Shown here: in pieces, positions 26,458 through 35,502 of the stretch
Layout: the number at the start of each line of letters is the position of its first letter
Numbering within the stretch: position 1 is the first letter of the stretch
Assembly (NCBI GenBank): GCA_964611435.1
Contig: CAZSXT010000005.1
Location: 62,001 to 126,000 of the forward strand
From: JAYPHU01 sp964611435
GTDB taxonomy: Bacteria > Pseudomonadota > Alphaproteobacteria > Rhodospirillales > UBA2165
Direction: 5' to 3'
Length of the DNA: 64,000 nucleotides
The notes under the pieces: generated by a model
Databases searched by the model: none
Told to the model about the DNA's origin: nothing
The model's input: only the letters and a program-made list of their open reading frames with translations
Translations under genes and position numbers: made by a program

Positions 26458-27603
26458 ATGCTGAAAGTCTCTCAACGGGGCCGGATTTCTCCGTTTATTG
26501 TGATGGATGTCATGCGCGCGGCCAACGAACGGGCGGCAACTGGCGGCGATGTTCTCCATCTAGAGGTAGGGCAACCGAGCACGCCTGCGCCTGCCGGCGT
26601 CATCGAAGCTGCGCGGGAGGCCGTCGGAACGGAGGTTCTCGGCTACACCGACGCCTTGGGGATTCCGCCGCTCCGCGACGCCATTGCCCGCCATTATCGC
26701 GATGCCTATGGGTTAACTGTGCCGGTTGAACAGATCATCGTCACGACGGGGTCTTCCGGCGCGTTTCTGCTTTCTTTCCTAAGCGCCTTTGACGAGGGAG
26801 ATAAAGTCGGGCTCGCCGCGCCAGGCTATCCTGCCTACAAAAATATTCTCGAAGCATTGGGCTTGGACGTCATCGAGTTTCCCGTGGGGCCGGACAGTCA
26901 TTTTCAGCCTACCCCGGACGTTTTGGAAAGCTTGAACGTTTCTTTGGACGGGCTGATCGTTGCCAGCCCGTCAAATCCGACCGGCAGCATGATCCTGCCA
27001 CCGGCCATGAAAGACCTTGCCGCCTGGTGCGACACCAACGGGGTTCGCCTGATCTCCGACGAGATTTATCACGGGATCGTCTACGGGCAAGCGACAGCGT
27101 CGGCGCTGGCTTATAGCGAGAGCGCCATAGTGATCAACAGCTTCTCGAAATATTTTTCCATGACGGGCTGGCGACTCGGCTGGATGATAGCGCCGCCGGA
27201 GATGCTGCGTTCCATCGAGTGCCTGACCCAGAATTTCTTTATTTCTCCGCCAACATTATCACAGGTCGCAGCGCTGGCCGTGTTTGATTGCCGCGACGAA
27301 TTGGATGCGAATGTCAGACGATATGCCCAGAACAGAGAGCTCTTGCTCGCGGAACTCCCCAAGGTGGGTTTGGCCGAGTTTGCGCCCGCCGACGGCGCTT
27401 TTTACATTTACGCAGACGTCAGCCACCTGACAAATGACAGCCAGGAGTTTTGCCGAAAAGTCTTGGCGGAAACCGGCGTTGCGATCACCCCGGGGATCGA
27501 TTTCGACAGGGAACGGGGGGCGGGCTATGTTCGATTCTCGTTTGCAGGCGCAACGGACGACATGGCTGAGGCCGCCGCCCGTTTAACAACCTATCTCACG
27601 TAA
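26458..27603 (+). CDS. Class I/II pyridoxal-phosphate aminotransferase
   Basis: A 381-residue fold-type I aminotransferase. Motifs: LEVGQPSTPAP at the N-terminus, TTGSSGAFLL at the phosphate-binding turn, SPSNPTG, DEIYHGIVYG, and the PLP lysine in NSFSKYFSMTGWRLGW. The C-terminal Arg that binds the substrate carboxylate lies in YVRFSFAG. The sequence resembles aspartate or aromatic aminotransferases of the AspC/PatA type; the substrate is not certain. The start is ATG 26458, 4 nt after the upstream stop, which suggests co-transcription with the GGT-like gene. Confidence 0.9.
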   Translation: MLKVSQRGRISPFIVMDVMRAANERAATGGDVLHLEVGQPSTPAPAGVIEAAREAVGTEVLGYTDALGIPPLRDAIARHYRDAYGLTVPVEQIIVTTGSSGAFLLSFLSAFDEGDKVGLAAPGYPAYKNILEALGLDVIEFPVGPDSHFQPTPDVLESLNVSLDGLIVASPSNPTGSMILPPAMKDLAAWCDTNGVRLISDEIYHGIVYGQATASALAYSESAIVINSFSKYFSMTGWRLGWMIAPPEMLRSIECLTQNFFISPPTLSQVAALAVFDCRDELDANVRRYAQNRELLLAELPKVGLAEFAPADGAFYIYADVSHLTNDSQEFCRKVLAETGVAITPGIDFDRERGAGYVRFSFAGATDDMAEAAARLTTYLT

Positions 27604-27605
27604 CT

Positions 27606-30005
27606 TTATTCAGCCGGCTTTTGCCACCAGCCCCGTTTGGAACTGTCTGTAGACCCTGACTCCACGACCGTAACATTGGTGGGTGTGTCGTCCGCCTTAG
27701 CGACAGGAGGTTCAGGTTCCGGCTCTTTCTCGGGCTCCGCTGGCTTTGATGTCGCCTCGGGCTCAGTCTTGGTTTCAGTCTCGGCAATTGCTTCATCCGC
27801 CGCCGGTAAGGCGTCAGATTCGCCGCCCGAGCCGTTGCTTTTTTCTGCGTCGGCGCCCGGGCTATCGTCGGCAGCCTCCGCTTTCTTGCGCCGAACCCGT
27901 CGCCGCCGCTTGGGCTTTTCTTCGGTATCACCGGCGTTATCGGTGTCGTCCGCTTTCTGGTCGCCGGTTTGATCATCCGGGATATCCGTGGCGGCGGCCT
28001 GTTCATTGGAGTTGTCGTTGGATTTATCGGAGTTGTCGTCGGATTCATCGGAGTTGTCGTCGGTGGAGGCCGCATCGGTGTTCCGATTGCGGCGTCTGCC
28101 GCCCCGGCGTCCCCGCCGGCGTGAAGGCTTCTCGTCGCCGTCACCATCGCTGTCGTCCTTTGCGGCCGTTTCATCGCCGTCATCGGATTGCGCTTCTACG
28201 GTTTCCTCGGTGTTGGAGTCGGCATTGTCCGCGTCGCGCCGTTTCCGGCCGCGCCGACGCCGCCGTTTCCGGCCACCTTCTTCATCACCGTCGCCACCGG
28301 CGTTCTTCGTGTTTTCGTCGGCCTCCTCGTCGCCTGGTGCTCCCGGCTTGGTCTCAACTCGCTCGATATTGTAGGCGGGCGGGATAAGCGTGGCGTCCTC
28401 GGAGATAACAATTTTGAGCTCAAATTTCTGTTCAATCTCGGACAGCGCCGCCCTTTTGTGATTGAGGATATACAAAGCCGCTTCCGACGGAACCGCGACA
28501 TCGATCTCGTTGGCCCGGCCGCGTACGCCTTCTTCCTCAATGCCACGCAAAATGTGCAGGGCCGTTGATTCAGTGGAGCGCCGGATACCGCTGCCGCCAC
28601 AATGAAGACAGACATCAGAGGTCGTTTCCGTAATGCTGGGCCGTAGCCGCTGGCGGGAAAGCTCCAGCAAACCGAAAGGGCTGATCCGGCCTATCTGAAT
28701 TCGGGCGCGGTCGCGACGCATGGCCTCTTTCAGGCGCCGTTCAACGGCGGTCTGGTTACGATGAACATCCATATCAATGAAGTCGATCACGACCAGGCCG
28801 GCCAAATCCCGCAATCGCACCTGACGGGCGATCTCGGTCGCCGCTTCCAGATTGGTCTTAAGGGCGGTCTCTTCGATGTTTCGGCCACGGGTCGCGCGCC
28901 CGGAGTTAACATCGACGGCCACCAAAGCTTCGGTCGGATTGATCACGATATAGCCGCCCGATTTGAGCTGCACTTCCTGGCCGTTCATGGATTCAAGCTG
29001 GGTTTCAATCCGGTACCGGGTAAACAAGGGGACCGTGTCGTCCTTATACGGCTGTACCTTCTTGGCATGACTGGGCACCAGAACCTTCATCAGGTCCTTG
29101 GCCATGCGGTAACCTTCATCACCTTCGACAAAGATTTCACTGACATCCTTGCTGTAGGTGTCCCGGAGCGCCCGCTTTATGATGTTGGCTTCCTCATGGA
29201 TGAGGGCGGGCGCCGTGGATTCCAGCGTCAGATTTCGAATATCCGTCCAGAGCCGGATCAAATACTCGAAGTCCCGTTTGATTTCAGCTTTGCCGCGATC
29301 AGCGCCGGCGGTGCGGACAATGACCGCCATGCCGTCCGGGATGGTCAGATCAGAGACGACCGACTTCAGGCGTTTCCGGTCGGCGCCGCTACCGATTTTA
29401 CGGGAAATGCCGCCGCCCTTGCCGGTGTTCGGCATGAGCACGCAATACCGGCCGGCCAGCGACAAATAGGTGGTCAGAGCCGCGCCCTTGTTGCCGCGTT
29501 CTTCCTTGACCACCTGCACCAGCAAAATTTGGCGGCGTTTGATGACTTCCTGGATTTTGTACCGGCGGACCGGTTTTTTACGGCGGTGGGTTTCCACTTC
29601 GTCGATGTCGTCACCGCCGACTGTTTCCACGGCCTTTTGGTTGCCGTCTTCGCCTTCCGGGGCCTCTTCGTCCCCATCGACTTCGGCCTCTTCCTCTTCG
29701 GCTTCGGCCTTTTGCGCCTCTTCGTCCTCGGCGATCAGCTGTTCCCGATCAGCGACCGGGATTTGATAATAGTCCGGATGAATTTCGCTAAAGGCCAGGA
29801 ATCCGTGGCGATTACCGCCATAGTCCACGAACGCCGCTTGCAGCGACGGTTCCACACGCGTGACCTTAGCGAGATAAATATTGCCTTTTAGCTGCCGGCG
29901 GGCAGATGATTCGACGTCAAACTCTTCGAGTTGATTTCCATCCATGACGGCGACCCGGGTTTCCTCCGGGTGGGCCGCATCGATTAACATTTTCTTGTTT
30001 GCCAT
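27606..30005 (-). CDS. rne: Ribonuclease E
   Basis: A 799-residue RNase E/G endonuclease, the central mRNA-decay and rRNA/tRNA-processing enzyme. An N-terminal S1 domain (RQLKGNIYLAKVTRVEPSLQ) is split by an acidic insert at about residues 88-135, as is usual in alphaproteobacteria. The catalytic Mg-binding acidic residues lie in VDVNSGR and VVIDFIDMD. The Zn-link is CLHCGGSG. After about residue 540 comes a low-complexity tail of alternating Arg/Lys-rich and Asp/Glu-rich blocks (RKRRRRRGRKRR, SDDNSDES, KRRRRVRRKK), which would scaffold a degradosome and bind RNA. ATG 30005 is preceded by AGGAG. The long leader upstream fits autoregulation of rne. Confidence 0.96.
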   Translation of the reverse strand: MANKKMLIDAAHPEETRVAVMDGNQLEEFDVESSARRQLKGNIYLAKVTRVEPSLQAAFVDYGGNRHGFLAFSEIHPDYYQIPVADREQLIAEDEEAQKAEAEEEEAEVDGDEEAPEGEDGNQKAVETVGGDDIDEVETHRRKKPVRRYKIQEVIKRRQILLVQVVKEERGNKGAALTTYLSLAGRYCVLMPNTGKGGGISRKIGSGADRKRLKSVVSDLTIPDGMAVIVRTAGADRGKAEIKRDFEYLIRLWTDIRNLTLESTAPALIHEEANIIKRALRDTYSKDVSEIFVEGDEGYRMAKDLMKVLVPSHAKKVQPYKDDTVPLFTRYRIETQLESMNGQEVQLKSGGYIVINPTEALVAVDVNSGRATRGRNIEETALKTNLEAATEIARQVRLRDLAGLVVIDFIDMDVHRNQTAVERRLKEAMRRDRARIQIGRISPFGLLELSRQRLRPSITETTSDVCLHCGGSGIRRSTESTALHILRGIEEEGVRGRANEIDVAVPSEAALYILNHKRAALSEIEQKFELKIVISEDATLIPPAYNIERVETKPGAPGDEEADENTKNAGGDGDEEGGRKRRRRRGRKRRDADNADSNTEETVEAQSDDGDETAAKDDSDGDGDEKPSRRRGRRGGRRRNRNTDAASTDDNSDESDDNSDKSNDNSNEQAAATDIPDDQTGDQKADDTDNAGDTEEKPKRRRRVRRKKAEAADDSPGADAEKSNGSGGESDALPAADEAIAETETKTEPEATSKPAEPEKEPEPEPPVAKADDTPTNVTVVESGSTDSSKRGWWQKPAE
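28008..28066. repeat. 21-bp tandem repeat in the RNase E tail
   Basis: Two full copies of a 21-bp unit (28008-28028 and 28029-28049, differing at two positions) and a partial third copy (to about 28066). On the minus strand they encode a reiterated Ser-Asp-Asp-Asn-Ser-Asp-Glu/Lys pattern in the disordered tail. The length is a multiple of three, so copy-number change would keep the frame. Confidence 0.85.
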
Positions 30006-30443
30006 TGAATTTTAAACTCCTGGACGCGCTCGCTCCCGCTTTATTGAGCATGGAACGGCGGGTCATTGTGGCGGTAAAACCGATGGCGCCATCGAACCCA
30101 GAGGGCGCGCCGGCAAAAATCCCCTCGAAAGCTTCGAGTGAATTCAGGCGTGCTTCTGTTCGGGCTGCAGTCATCGGCTGTTGTTCAATTTGATACGAAA
30201 TAAACTTATCATTAATTGTGGACCCCGGATCAAATACTCAACCAACGATCACAATTATGAGGAATTATCCTCGCGTGATGCCACAGTTTGAGCACCTGTG
30301 CGGTTTCACGGTCCGCGATTAACATAACGGTAGGTTTTTCATTCGACAATCACAATTAGTCTGTATGCGGAATTAAGTGGTTGGAGGCGTCAGCCGCGCC
30401 TGCGTTTATCTAGTTGATCGCAGGGGAGGACTGACGCTATATC
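30006..30443. other. Divergent regulatory region between rne and the amidase gene
   Basis: A 438-bp gene-free stretch. On the rne side (minus strand) it should be a long 5' leader. It contains a 6-bp inverted repeat, CTCGAA-AGC-TTCGAG, at 30124-30138. At 30259-30272 there is a second stem, GAGGA-ATTA-TCCTC. The octamer CACAATTA occurs at 30250-30257 and 30351-30358 and in inverse orientation at 30213-30220. Flanks of the two direct copies match over 13 nt with one mismatch. Rne leaders are known autoregulation targets in enterobacteria; whether this one is so used is an inference. Confidence 0.6.
30205..30233 (-). promoter_or_regulatory. Candidate sigma-70 promoter for rne
   Basis: On the minus strand TTGATC (30233-30228) and GATAAG (30210-30205) are separated by 17 nt, each with four of six consensus bases. 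The start would fall near 30198, giving a leader of about 190 nt. The inverted CACAATTA element lies inside the spacer. The match is moderate and is not supported by other evidence. Confidence 0.35.
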
Positions 30444-31733
30444 TTGTTGATCTTGGTGAAATTGGGCTCATCTAAACGGAATTGGGAGAAGGTCCGCCGA
30501 GCCGGCGCCGGGGCCCTATTTCTGCTATTGGGCCTGTGCGTTTGGAACCCATTGTCGCTTGGCGCGGCGCAGGCCGCTGATATTGCGGCAACTGAAATCC
30601 GCCTCGGCGATCATCGGACCAAGACCCGGTTTGTGCTCGATCTCTCCGACAAGGTTGATTTCAATATTTTTACGTTGGTGGATCCCTATCGGGTGGTTAT
30701 TGACCTGCCGGATATCAGATGGCGGGTGTCCAAAAAGAGCAGCCGGCGCAAGACCGGGTTAATTTCGGGCCTCCGCTACGGTAATTTTCGTCCGGGCCGT
30801 TCGCGAGTCGTGCTGGATACGGCGAAGCCGGCGAAAGTCTCAAAAGCGTTTCTTCTTCCGCCGGCCGAGGGCAAGCGTTATCGTCTTGTGATCGATTTGG
30901 TCGGGACTGACAGGGCGGGCATGCTGGCGGGCGCATCGGCGGCGCAATCCGCAGAACCGGCAGCACAACAGGAGGCCAGCGCCGGCAATGGCTTTCAGGT
31001 AGACCCACCAGGCCGGAAACCCAAAAAGGACCGTCAGGCCCGCAAAGTTGTGGTGATTGATCCGGGGCACGGCGGCGTCGATCCCGGCGCTACCAGCAGG
31101 AGCGGCATCTTCGAAAAAAAGATCACCTTGGCCATCGCGAAGAAAATGAAGCAGCACTTGGATAGCCTTAACCGGTATACGGTGTATCTGACTCGCTCCA
31201 GCGACAAGTTTATCCGGCTTCGCGACCGCATTGCCATCGCCCGCGCCAAGGGCGCTGATCTGTTCATTTCGCTGCATGCCGACGCGATAGAGAGCCGAAA
31301 AGTCAGTGGCATGTCGGTCTATACGCTGTCGGAGCGGGCTTCCGATAAGGAAGCCGAAGCCCTGGCGGAGAAGGAGAACAAAGCCGATCTGATCGCCGGC
31401 ATGGACCTCAATGATAACCCGCCCGAGGTGGCCAACATTCTGATTGATTTGGCGCAACGGGAAAGTATGAACGAATCTTCCAAGTTTGCCGGTGATCTGG
31501 TGAACGAGCTACGCAAGGTCACCAAGCTTTTACGCCGGACCCACCGGTTTGCCGGCTTTGCGGTGCTCAAGGCGCCGGATGTGCCGTCTGTTCTTGTCGA
31601 GTTGGGCTTCCTGTCCAACCCAAAGGACGAAAAGGCGCTGAGGAGCCCTCGGCACCAAGCGCGCTTGGCTGCGGCTTTGGGAAAAGCCATCGACACGTAT
31701 TTCGAGCGGGTCGAACAAGCCAACCGATATTGA
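30444..31733 (+). CDS. amiC: N-acetylmuramoyl-L-alanine amidase (AmiC-like)
   Basis: A protein of about 429 residues. An N-terminal signal peptide (GALFLLLGLCVWNPLSLGAAQAA) is followed by an AMIN domain at about residues 45-155 (TKTRFVLDLSDKVDF, YRVVIDLPDI), which targets peptidoglycan or the division site. A zinc amidase_3 domain follows from about residue 195: VVVIDPGHGGVDPGATS, SLHADAI and VELGFLSNPKDE supply zinc ligands and the catalytic Glu. The start is TTG 30444 or GTG 30456, since no ATG is available. GGGGAGGA lies at 30423-30430. It is followed by PBP1A, a common pairing. It cleaves peptidoglycan stem peptides during cell separation. Confidence 0.93.
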   Translation: MLILVKLGSSKRNWEKVRRAGAGALFLLLGLCVWNPLSLGAAQAADIAATEIRLGDHRTKTRFVLDLSDKVDFNIFTLVDPYRVVIDLPDIRWRVSKKSSRRKTGLISGLRYGNFRPGRSRVVLDTAKPAKVSKAFLLPPAEGKRYRLVIDLVGTDRAGMLAGASAAQSAEPAAQQEASAGNGFQVDPPGRKPKKDRQARKVVVIDPGHGGVDPGATSRSGIFEKKITLAIAKKMKQHLDSLNRYTVYLTRSSDKFIRLRDRIAIARAKGADLFISLHADAIESRKVSGMSVYTLSERASDKEAEALAEKENKADLIAGMDLNDNPPEVANILIDLAQRESMNESSKFAGDLVNELRKVTKLLRRTHRFAGFAVLKAPDVPSVLVELGFLSNPKDEKALRSPRHQARLAAALGKAIDTYFERVEQANRY

Positions 31734-31855
31734 TTCCATCTTCCGGGGATGATTTAACATCCCGGCTGGTGGGCTTGGTTGTCATAAACGCGCCACATTC
31801 CACATTTACTTGATGACCGAGGAGACCGGTACAACTCAAACCGGCGATTGGCGGC

Positions 31856-34279
31856 ATGCTGCGCACATTTGTCATTTTGATAAGCCTCTTATTCCTGGCG
31901 CTGGTCGGCGCAGCGGGCGGGGGACTCTATATCTTTTATCAATATGGCCGGGGCCTGCCAGACTATTCACAGCTCGCGGATTACGAGCCGCCGGTGATGA
32001 CCAGAGTGCACACCGGTGACGGCAACTTGCTGGTGGAATACGCGACCCAAAAGCGGGTGTTCGTGCCGGGTGCGGCCATGCCGCGGATGGTGAAGCAGGC
32101 TTTCTTATCGGCGGAAGATAAGAATTTTTATTACCATCCGGGCATCGATCCCATGGGCATCGCCCGCGCGGTGCTGACCAATATCAAGAACGTGGCGCAG
32201 GGGCGGAGGCTGGTGGGTGCGTCGACCATCACTCAGCAGGTGGCGAAAAACTTCCTTTTGACGGCTGATGTCACGTTCGAGCGTAAGATTAAGGAAGCGA
32301 TCCTGGCTTTCCGGATCGAACGGGCCTTGCCCAAGGATCGTATTCTGGAATTGTATCTGAACGAGATTTATCTCGGGTTTGGCTCCTACGGTGTTGCGGC
32401 GGCGGCCTTGAACTATTTTAACAAGTCGCTCGATCAACTGACCGTCGCAGAGGCGGCATATCTCGCGGCGCTGCCCAAGGCGCCCAACAACTATAATCCG
32501 TTTAAAAAGCCTAAAGCCGCGCGTGGACGACGGGATTGGGTGATCGGTCGGATGCTGGAAGACGGCGTGATTTCCAAAGAAGATGCGGATCACGCGAGAT
32601 CCCAGCCATTGCTGACCCGGAAACGGGAAGAAACAGAATTTGTCCAAGCGCAGTTTTTTGCCGAGGAAGTGCGCCGCGAGCTCGTGGACCGATATGGCGA
32701 AGGCCCGTTATACAAAGGCGGCCTATCGGTCCGGACCACTTTGAACACGGACTTTCAGTCTTACGCGGTCGAGGCCCTAAGGAACGGGATTCGCGCCTAT
32801 GATCGCCGACACGGCTGGCGCGGGCCGATCGCCAATGTGGACGTCAAACTGGGTTGGATCCACCAGTTGCGCGGCGTTGAACCGCCCAAGGGCTTGCACG
32901 GATGGAAACTCGCTGTGGTCCGTGCGTTGGGGCCGGGGCGTGCCGACATTGGCATCGAAGATGGCGGCGTGGGTACGATCCCGCTTGCCGAGATGCGCTG
33001 GGCGCGCAAATGGCTCAAGGGTGAACATTTGGGCCCAAGCGTGAAGAGCCCGGCCGATGTGTTGAAAGTCGGTGACGTCATCGCCGTAGAGAAAATAGAG
33101 AAGGACGCCAAAGGTGCGGCTTATCCCGCCAACAGCTATGCACTCAGGCAAATTCCAGAGATCGAAGGCGCGTTCGTCGCCATGGACCCCCATACGGGGC
33201 GGGTTCTCGCTATGATCGGCGGATACTCCCACGAAAAAAGCCAGTTCAATCGGGCTGTCCAGGCGCGCCGGCAACCGGGCTCCGCTTTTAAGCCATTTGT
33301 TTATCTGGCGGCCCTCGACAAGGGATTTACCCCGTCCACGCTGATCTTGGATGCGCCGTTTGTGATTGATCAGGGGCCGGGCCTGCCGAAATGGCGACCG
33401 GCCAACTATACGAAAAAGTTTTACGGGCCCAGCACCATGCGGCTTGGGATCGAAAAATCCAGAAACCTGATGACCGTCCGGCTGGCTCAGACCATCGGCA
33501 TGGACGCCATTTCGGCCTATGCCAAACGGTTCGGTATCGTCGACGAAATGCCCAAGCAACTGGCCATGTCCCTGGGCGCCGGCGAAACGACGCTGCTACG
33601 TTTGACCGCTGCCTACGCTATGCTGGTGAATGGCGGGCGGCGGATTAAGCCGACATTGGTGGACCGGATTCAGGACCGTCACGGCAAAACCATTTTCAAA
33701 CATGACAACCGTATCTGCCCGAAATGCCAGGCCGATCATTGGGTCAACCAGATTGTGCCCCAGATTCCGGAAACCCGTGAAACGGTGACAACTGCTTCGA
33801 GCGCCTTTCAGATGGTGTCCATGCTGGAAGGGGTCGTGGAACGGGGCACGGGACGCCGCATCAAGGCCATCGGCAAGCCGTTGGCCGGTAAGACGGGCAC
33901 GACGAATGACGCGGTCGATACCTGGTTCATGGGCTTTTCACCTGACATTGCCGCGGGAGTGTTCGTCGGCTTTGACCAGCCGCGGTCGCTCGGTAAATTA
34001 GAACAAGGCGCCAGCGCCGCCGCGCCGATTTTTAAGGAGTTCATGGAAAAGGCATTGTCGGATAAGCCGGCTATTCCGTTCCGGATTCCGCCGAAAATCC
34101 GCCTTGTCAGAGTGAACAGTGAAAACGGCCGTCCGGCACAGCCTGGTGATCGGGGGGTGATCCTGGAGGCGTTTAAGCCCGGCACTGTGCCGGTGGGCAA
34201 ACAGGAAGTGCTCAGCGGTATTGGCGTTTCCGAAGCTTCGGCCCCGGCGCCGACACAAGGCACCGGCGGGCTGTACTAG
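31856..34279 (+). CDS. mrcA: Penicillin-binding protein 1A
   Basis: An 807-residue bifunctional peptidoglycan synthase. It has a single N-terminal membrane anchor (TFVILISLLFLALVGAAGGGL). A GT51 glycosyltransferase domain carries SAEDKNFYYHPGID and STITQQVAKN. An OB-like insertion follows at about residues 330-430. The transpeptidase domain has the nucleophile motif SAFK, the SRN motif in EKSRNLMTVRLA, and KTGTT near the C-terminus. Length fits the family. The gene follows the amidase by about 120 nt and may be co-transcribed or have its own promoter in that gap. The product acts at the periplasmic face in wall elongation. Confidence 0.96.
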   Translation: MLRTFVILISLLFLALVGAAGGGLYIFYQYGRGLPDYSQLADYEPPVMTRVHTGDGNLLVEYATQKRVFVPGAAMPRMVKQAFLSAEDKNFYYHPGIDPMGIARAVLTNIKNVAQGRRLVGASTITQQVAKNFLLTADVTFERKIKEAILAFRIERALPKDRILELYLNEIYLGFGSYGVAAAALNYFNKSLDQLTVAEAAYLAALPKAPNNYNPFKKPKAARGRRDWVIGRMLEDGVISKEDADHARSQPLLTRKREETEFVQAQFFAEEVRRELVDRYGEGPLYKGGLSVRTTLNTDFQSYAVEALRNGIRAYDRRHGWRGPIANVDVKLGWIHQLRGVEPPKGLHGWKLAVVRALGPGRADIGIEDGGVGTIPLAEMRWARKWLKGEHLGPSVKSPADVLKVGDVIAVEKIEKDAKGAAYPANSYALRQIPEIEGAFVAMDPHTGRVLAMIGGYSHEKSQFNRAVQARRQPGSAFKPFVYLAALDKGFTPSTLILDAPFVIDQGPGLPKWRPANYTKKFYGPSTMRLGIEKSRNLMTVRLAQTIGMDAISAYAKRFGIVDEMPKQLAMSLGAGETTLLRLTAAYAMLVNGGRRIKPTLVDRIQDRHGKTIFKHDNRICPKCQADHWVNQIVPQIPETRETVTTASSAFQMVSMLEGVVERGTGRRIKAIGKPLAGKTGTTNDAVDTWFMGFSPDIAAGVFVGFDQPRSLGKLEQGASAAAPIFKEFMEKALSDKPAIPFRIPPKIRLVRVNSENGRPAQPGDRGVILEAFKPGTVPVGKQEVLSGIGVSEASAPAPTQGTGGLY

Positions 34280-34382
34280 GGGCCGAACCTTAAGCCCTCT
34301 TGCTCACGACCGGCGAACCGCTTAGAACCCGAACAACGTTTTCATTACGAGTTTTCTCACCTTCTTCGGGAGTTGTCCCAGC

Positions 34383-35502
34383 ATGCGCGCCGAAATCGAA
34401 TCTCAAGTCGCCGAGATCAAGCAGTCGCTTGAACTGCTGAGGAGGCGCCTTTGACTATGACGCTGCTGTCAGGAAGCTGGACGAGCTAAACTCGCTCGCC
34501 GAAGATCCCAAACTTTGGGATGATCCGGATCGCGCGCAGAAAGTGATGCGCGAACGCACCCGGCTGGAATCCGGCATTCAATCGGTCGATGAGATCGCGC
34601 GCGACCTTGAAGACAATGTGGAGCTGATTGAGCTTGGCGAGGCTGAGGGCGATGGCGACGTCGTCACCGAGGCGGAAACCGCGCTCGGTAATTTGGCGGG
34701 CAAAGTCGATAAAGCCCGCATCCGGGCGCTGCTGTCCGGCGAGGCTGACGGTAATGACTGTTATCTCGAAATCCATGCCGGCGCCGGTGGCACGGAGGCC
34801 CAGGATTGGGCGCAAATGCTCCAGCGTATGTACACAAGGTGGGCCGAGAAACGGGGCTATAAGCTGGAGTGGCTGGAAGAAAGCCTGGGCGAAGAAGCCG
34901 GGATCAAATCCAGCGTGGTCCTCATCAAGGGTGACGAGTCCTACGGCTGGCTGAAAACCGAAAGTGGTGTACACCGGCTAGTGCGGATTTCGCCCTATGA
35001 CGCTAGCGCCCGCCGGCACACAAGCTTTGCCTCGGTCTGGGTCTATCCGGTAATCGATGACAATATCGAAGTGGAGATTGAGGAAAAGGATATCCGGGTT
35101 GATACTTACCGGGCCTCGGGCGCCGGTGGCCAGCATGTGAACAAGACGGATTCGGCCGTCCGGATTACGCATATTCCAACCGGGATTGTTGTCCAATGCC
35201 AGAATGACCGGTCACAACACCGCAATCGGGCGGCGGCCTATTCCATGTTACGCGCCCGTCTCTACGAGGCCGAACTGCAAAAGCGGGAGGAAGAAGCTCA
35301 GGCCGAGCACGACGCCAAAACCGATATCGGCTGGGGGCACCAAATCCGGTCCTATGTGCTGCAGCCTTATCAAATGGTGAAGGACCTGCGCACCAACGTG
35401 GAAACATCGAACACCCAAGGGGTGTTGGACGGCGATCTGGATGACTTCATGGCCGCCGCCCTGGCGTCCCGGATCGAGGGTTCCGTCACCGAGGAAGGTT
35501 AG
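34383..35502 (+). CDS. prfB: Peptide chain release factor 2, programmed +1 frameshift
   Basis: Full-length RF2 (372 residues) is made only by +1 shifting. A 23-codon zero frame starts at ATG 34383 and stops at TGA 34452-34454. Translation resumes at GAC 34453 and continues to TAG 35502. RF2 reads UGA and UAA. The shifted frame carries the codon-recognition tripeptide region RISPYDASARRHTSF (SPY, where enterobacteria have SPF) and the peptidyl-hydrolysis motif in ASGAGGQHVNKTD. The N-terminal helix before the shift (EIESQVAEIKQSLELLRRR) is the normal RF2 start. Annotating from the internal ATG near 34546 would lose about 50 residues. It is convergent with the DUF455 gene, overlapping by 4 nt. 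Confidence 0.96.
34440..34455 (+). promoter_or_regulatory. RF2 autoregulatory frameshift site
   Basis: An internal Shine-Dalgarno AGGAGG (34440-34445) is followed after 3 nt by CTT TGA C, the canonical slippery codon and in-frame stop of prfB. The spacing equals that of E. coli. Low RF2 lets the ribosome slip from CTT to TTT and read on. Confidence 0.95.

Noticed and set aside
28008..28066. Short direct repeats as a CRISPR array
   Set aside because: The repeats are contiguous, lack spacers, and encode a Ser/Asp tract in the RNase E tail.
28761..29891. 376-residue open frame opposite rne
   Set aside because: It is the antisense of the conserved RNase E catalytic region. High GC gives long spurious frames there, and the translated sequence has no recognisable domain.
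34975..35010. SPY instead of SPF in RF2 as a novel stop-codon specificity
   Set aside because: The change Phe to Tyr is conservative and, to my knowledge, usual in alphaproteobacterial RF2. Codon usage in the window shows ordinary TAA, TAG and TGA stops.
34543..35502. prfB as a 319-residue protein from the internal start
   Set aside because: The canonical +1 site and an upstream RF2-like N-terminal helix show that the gene begins at 34383.
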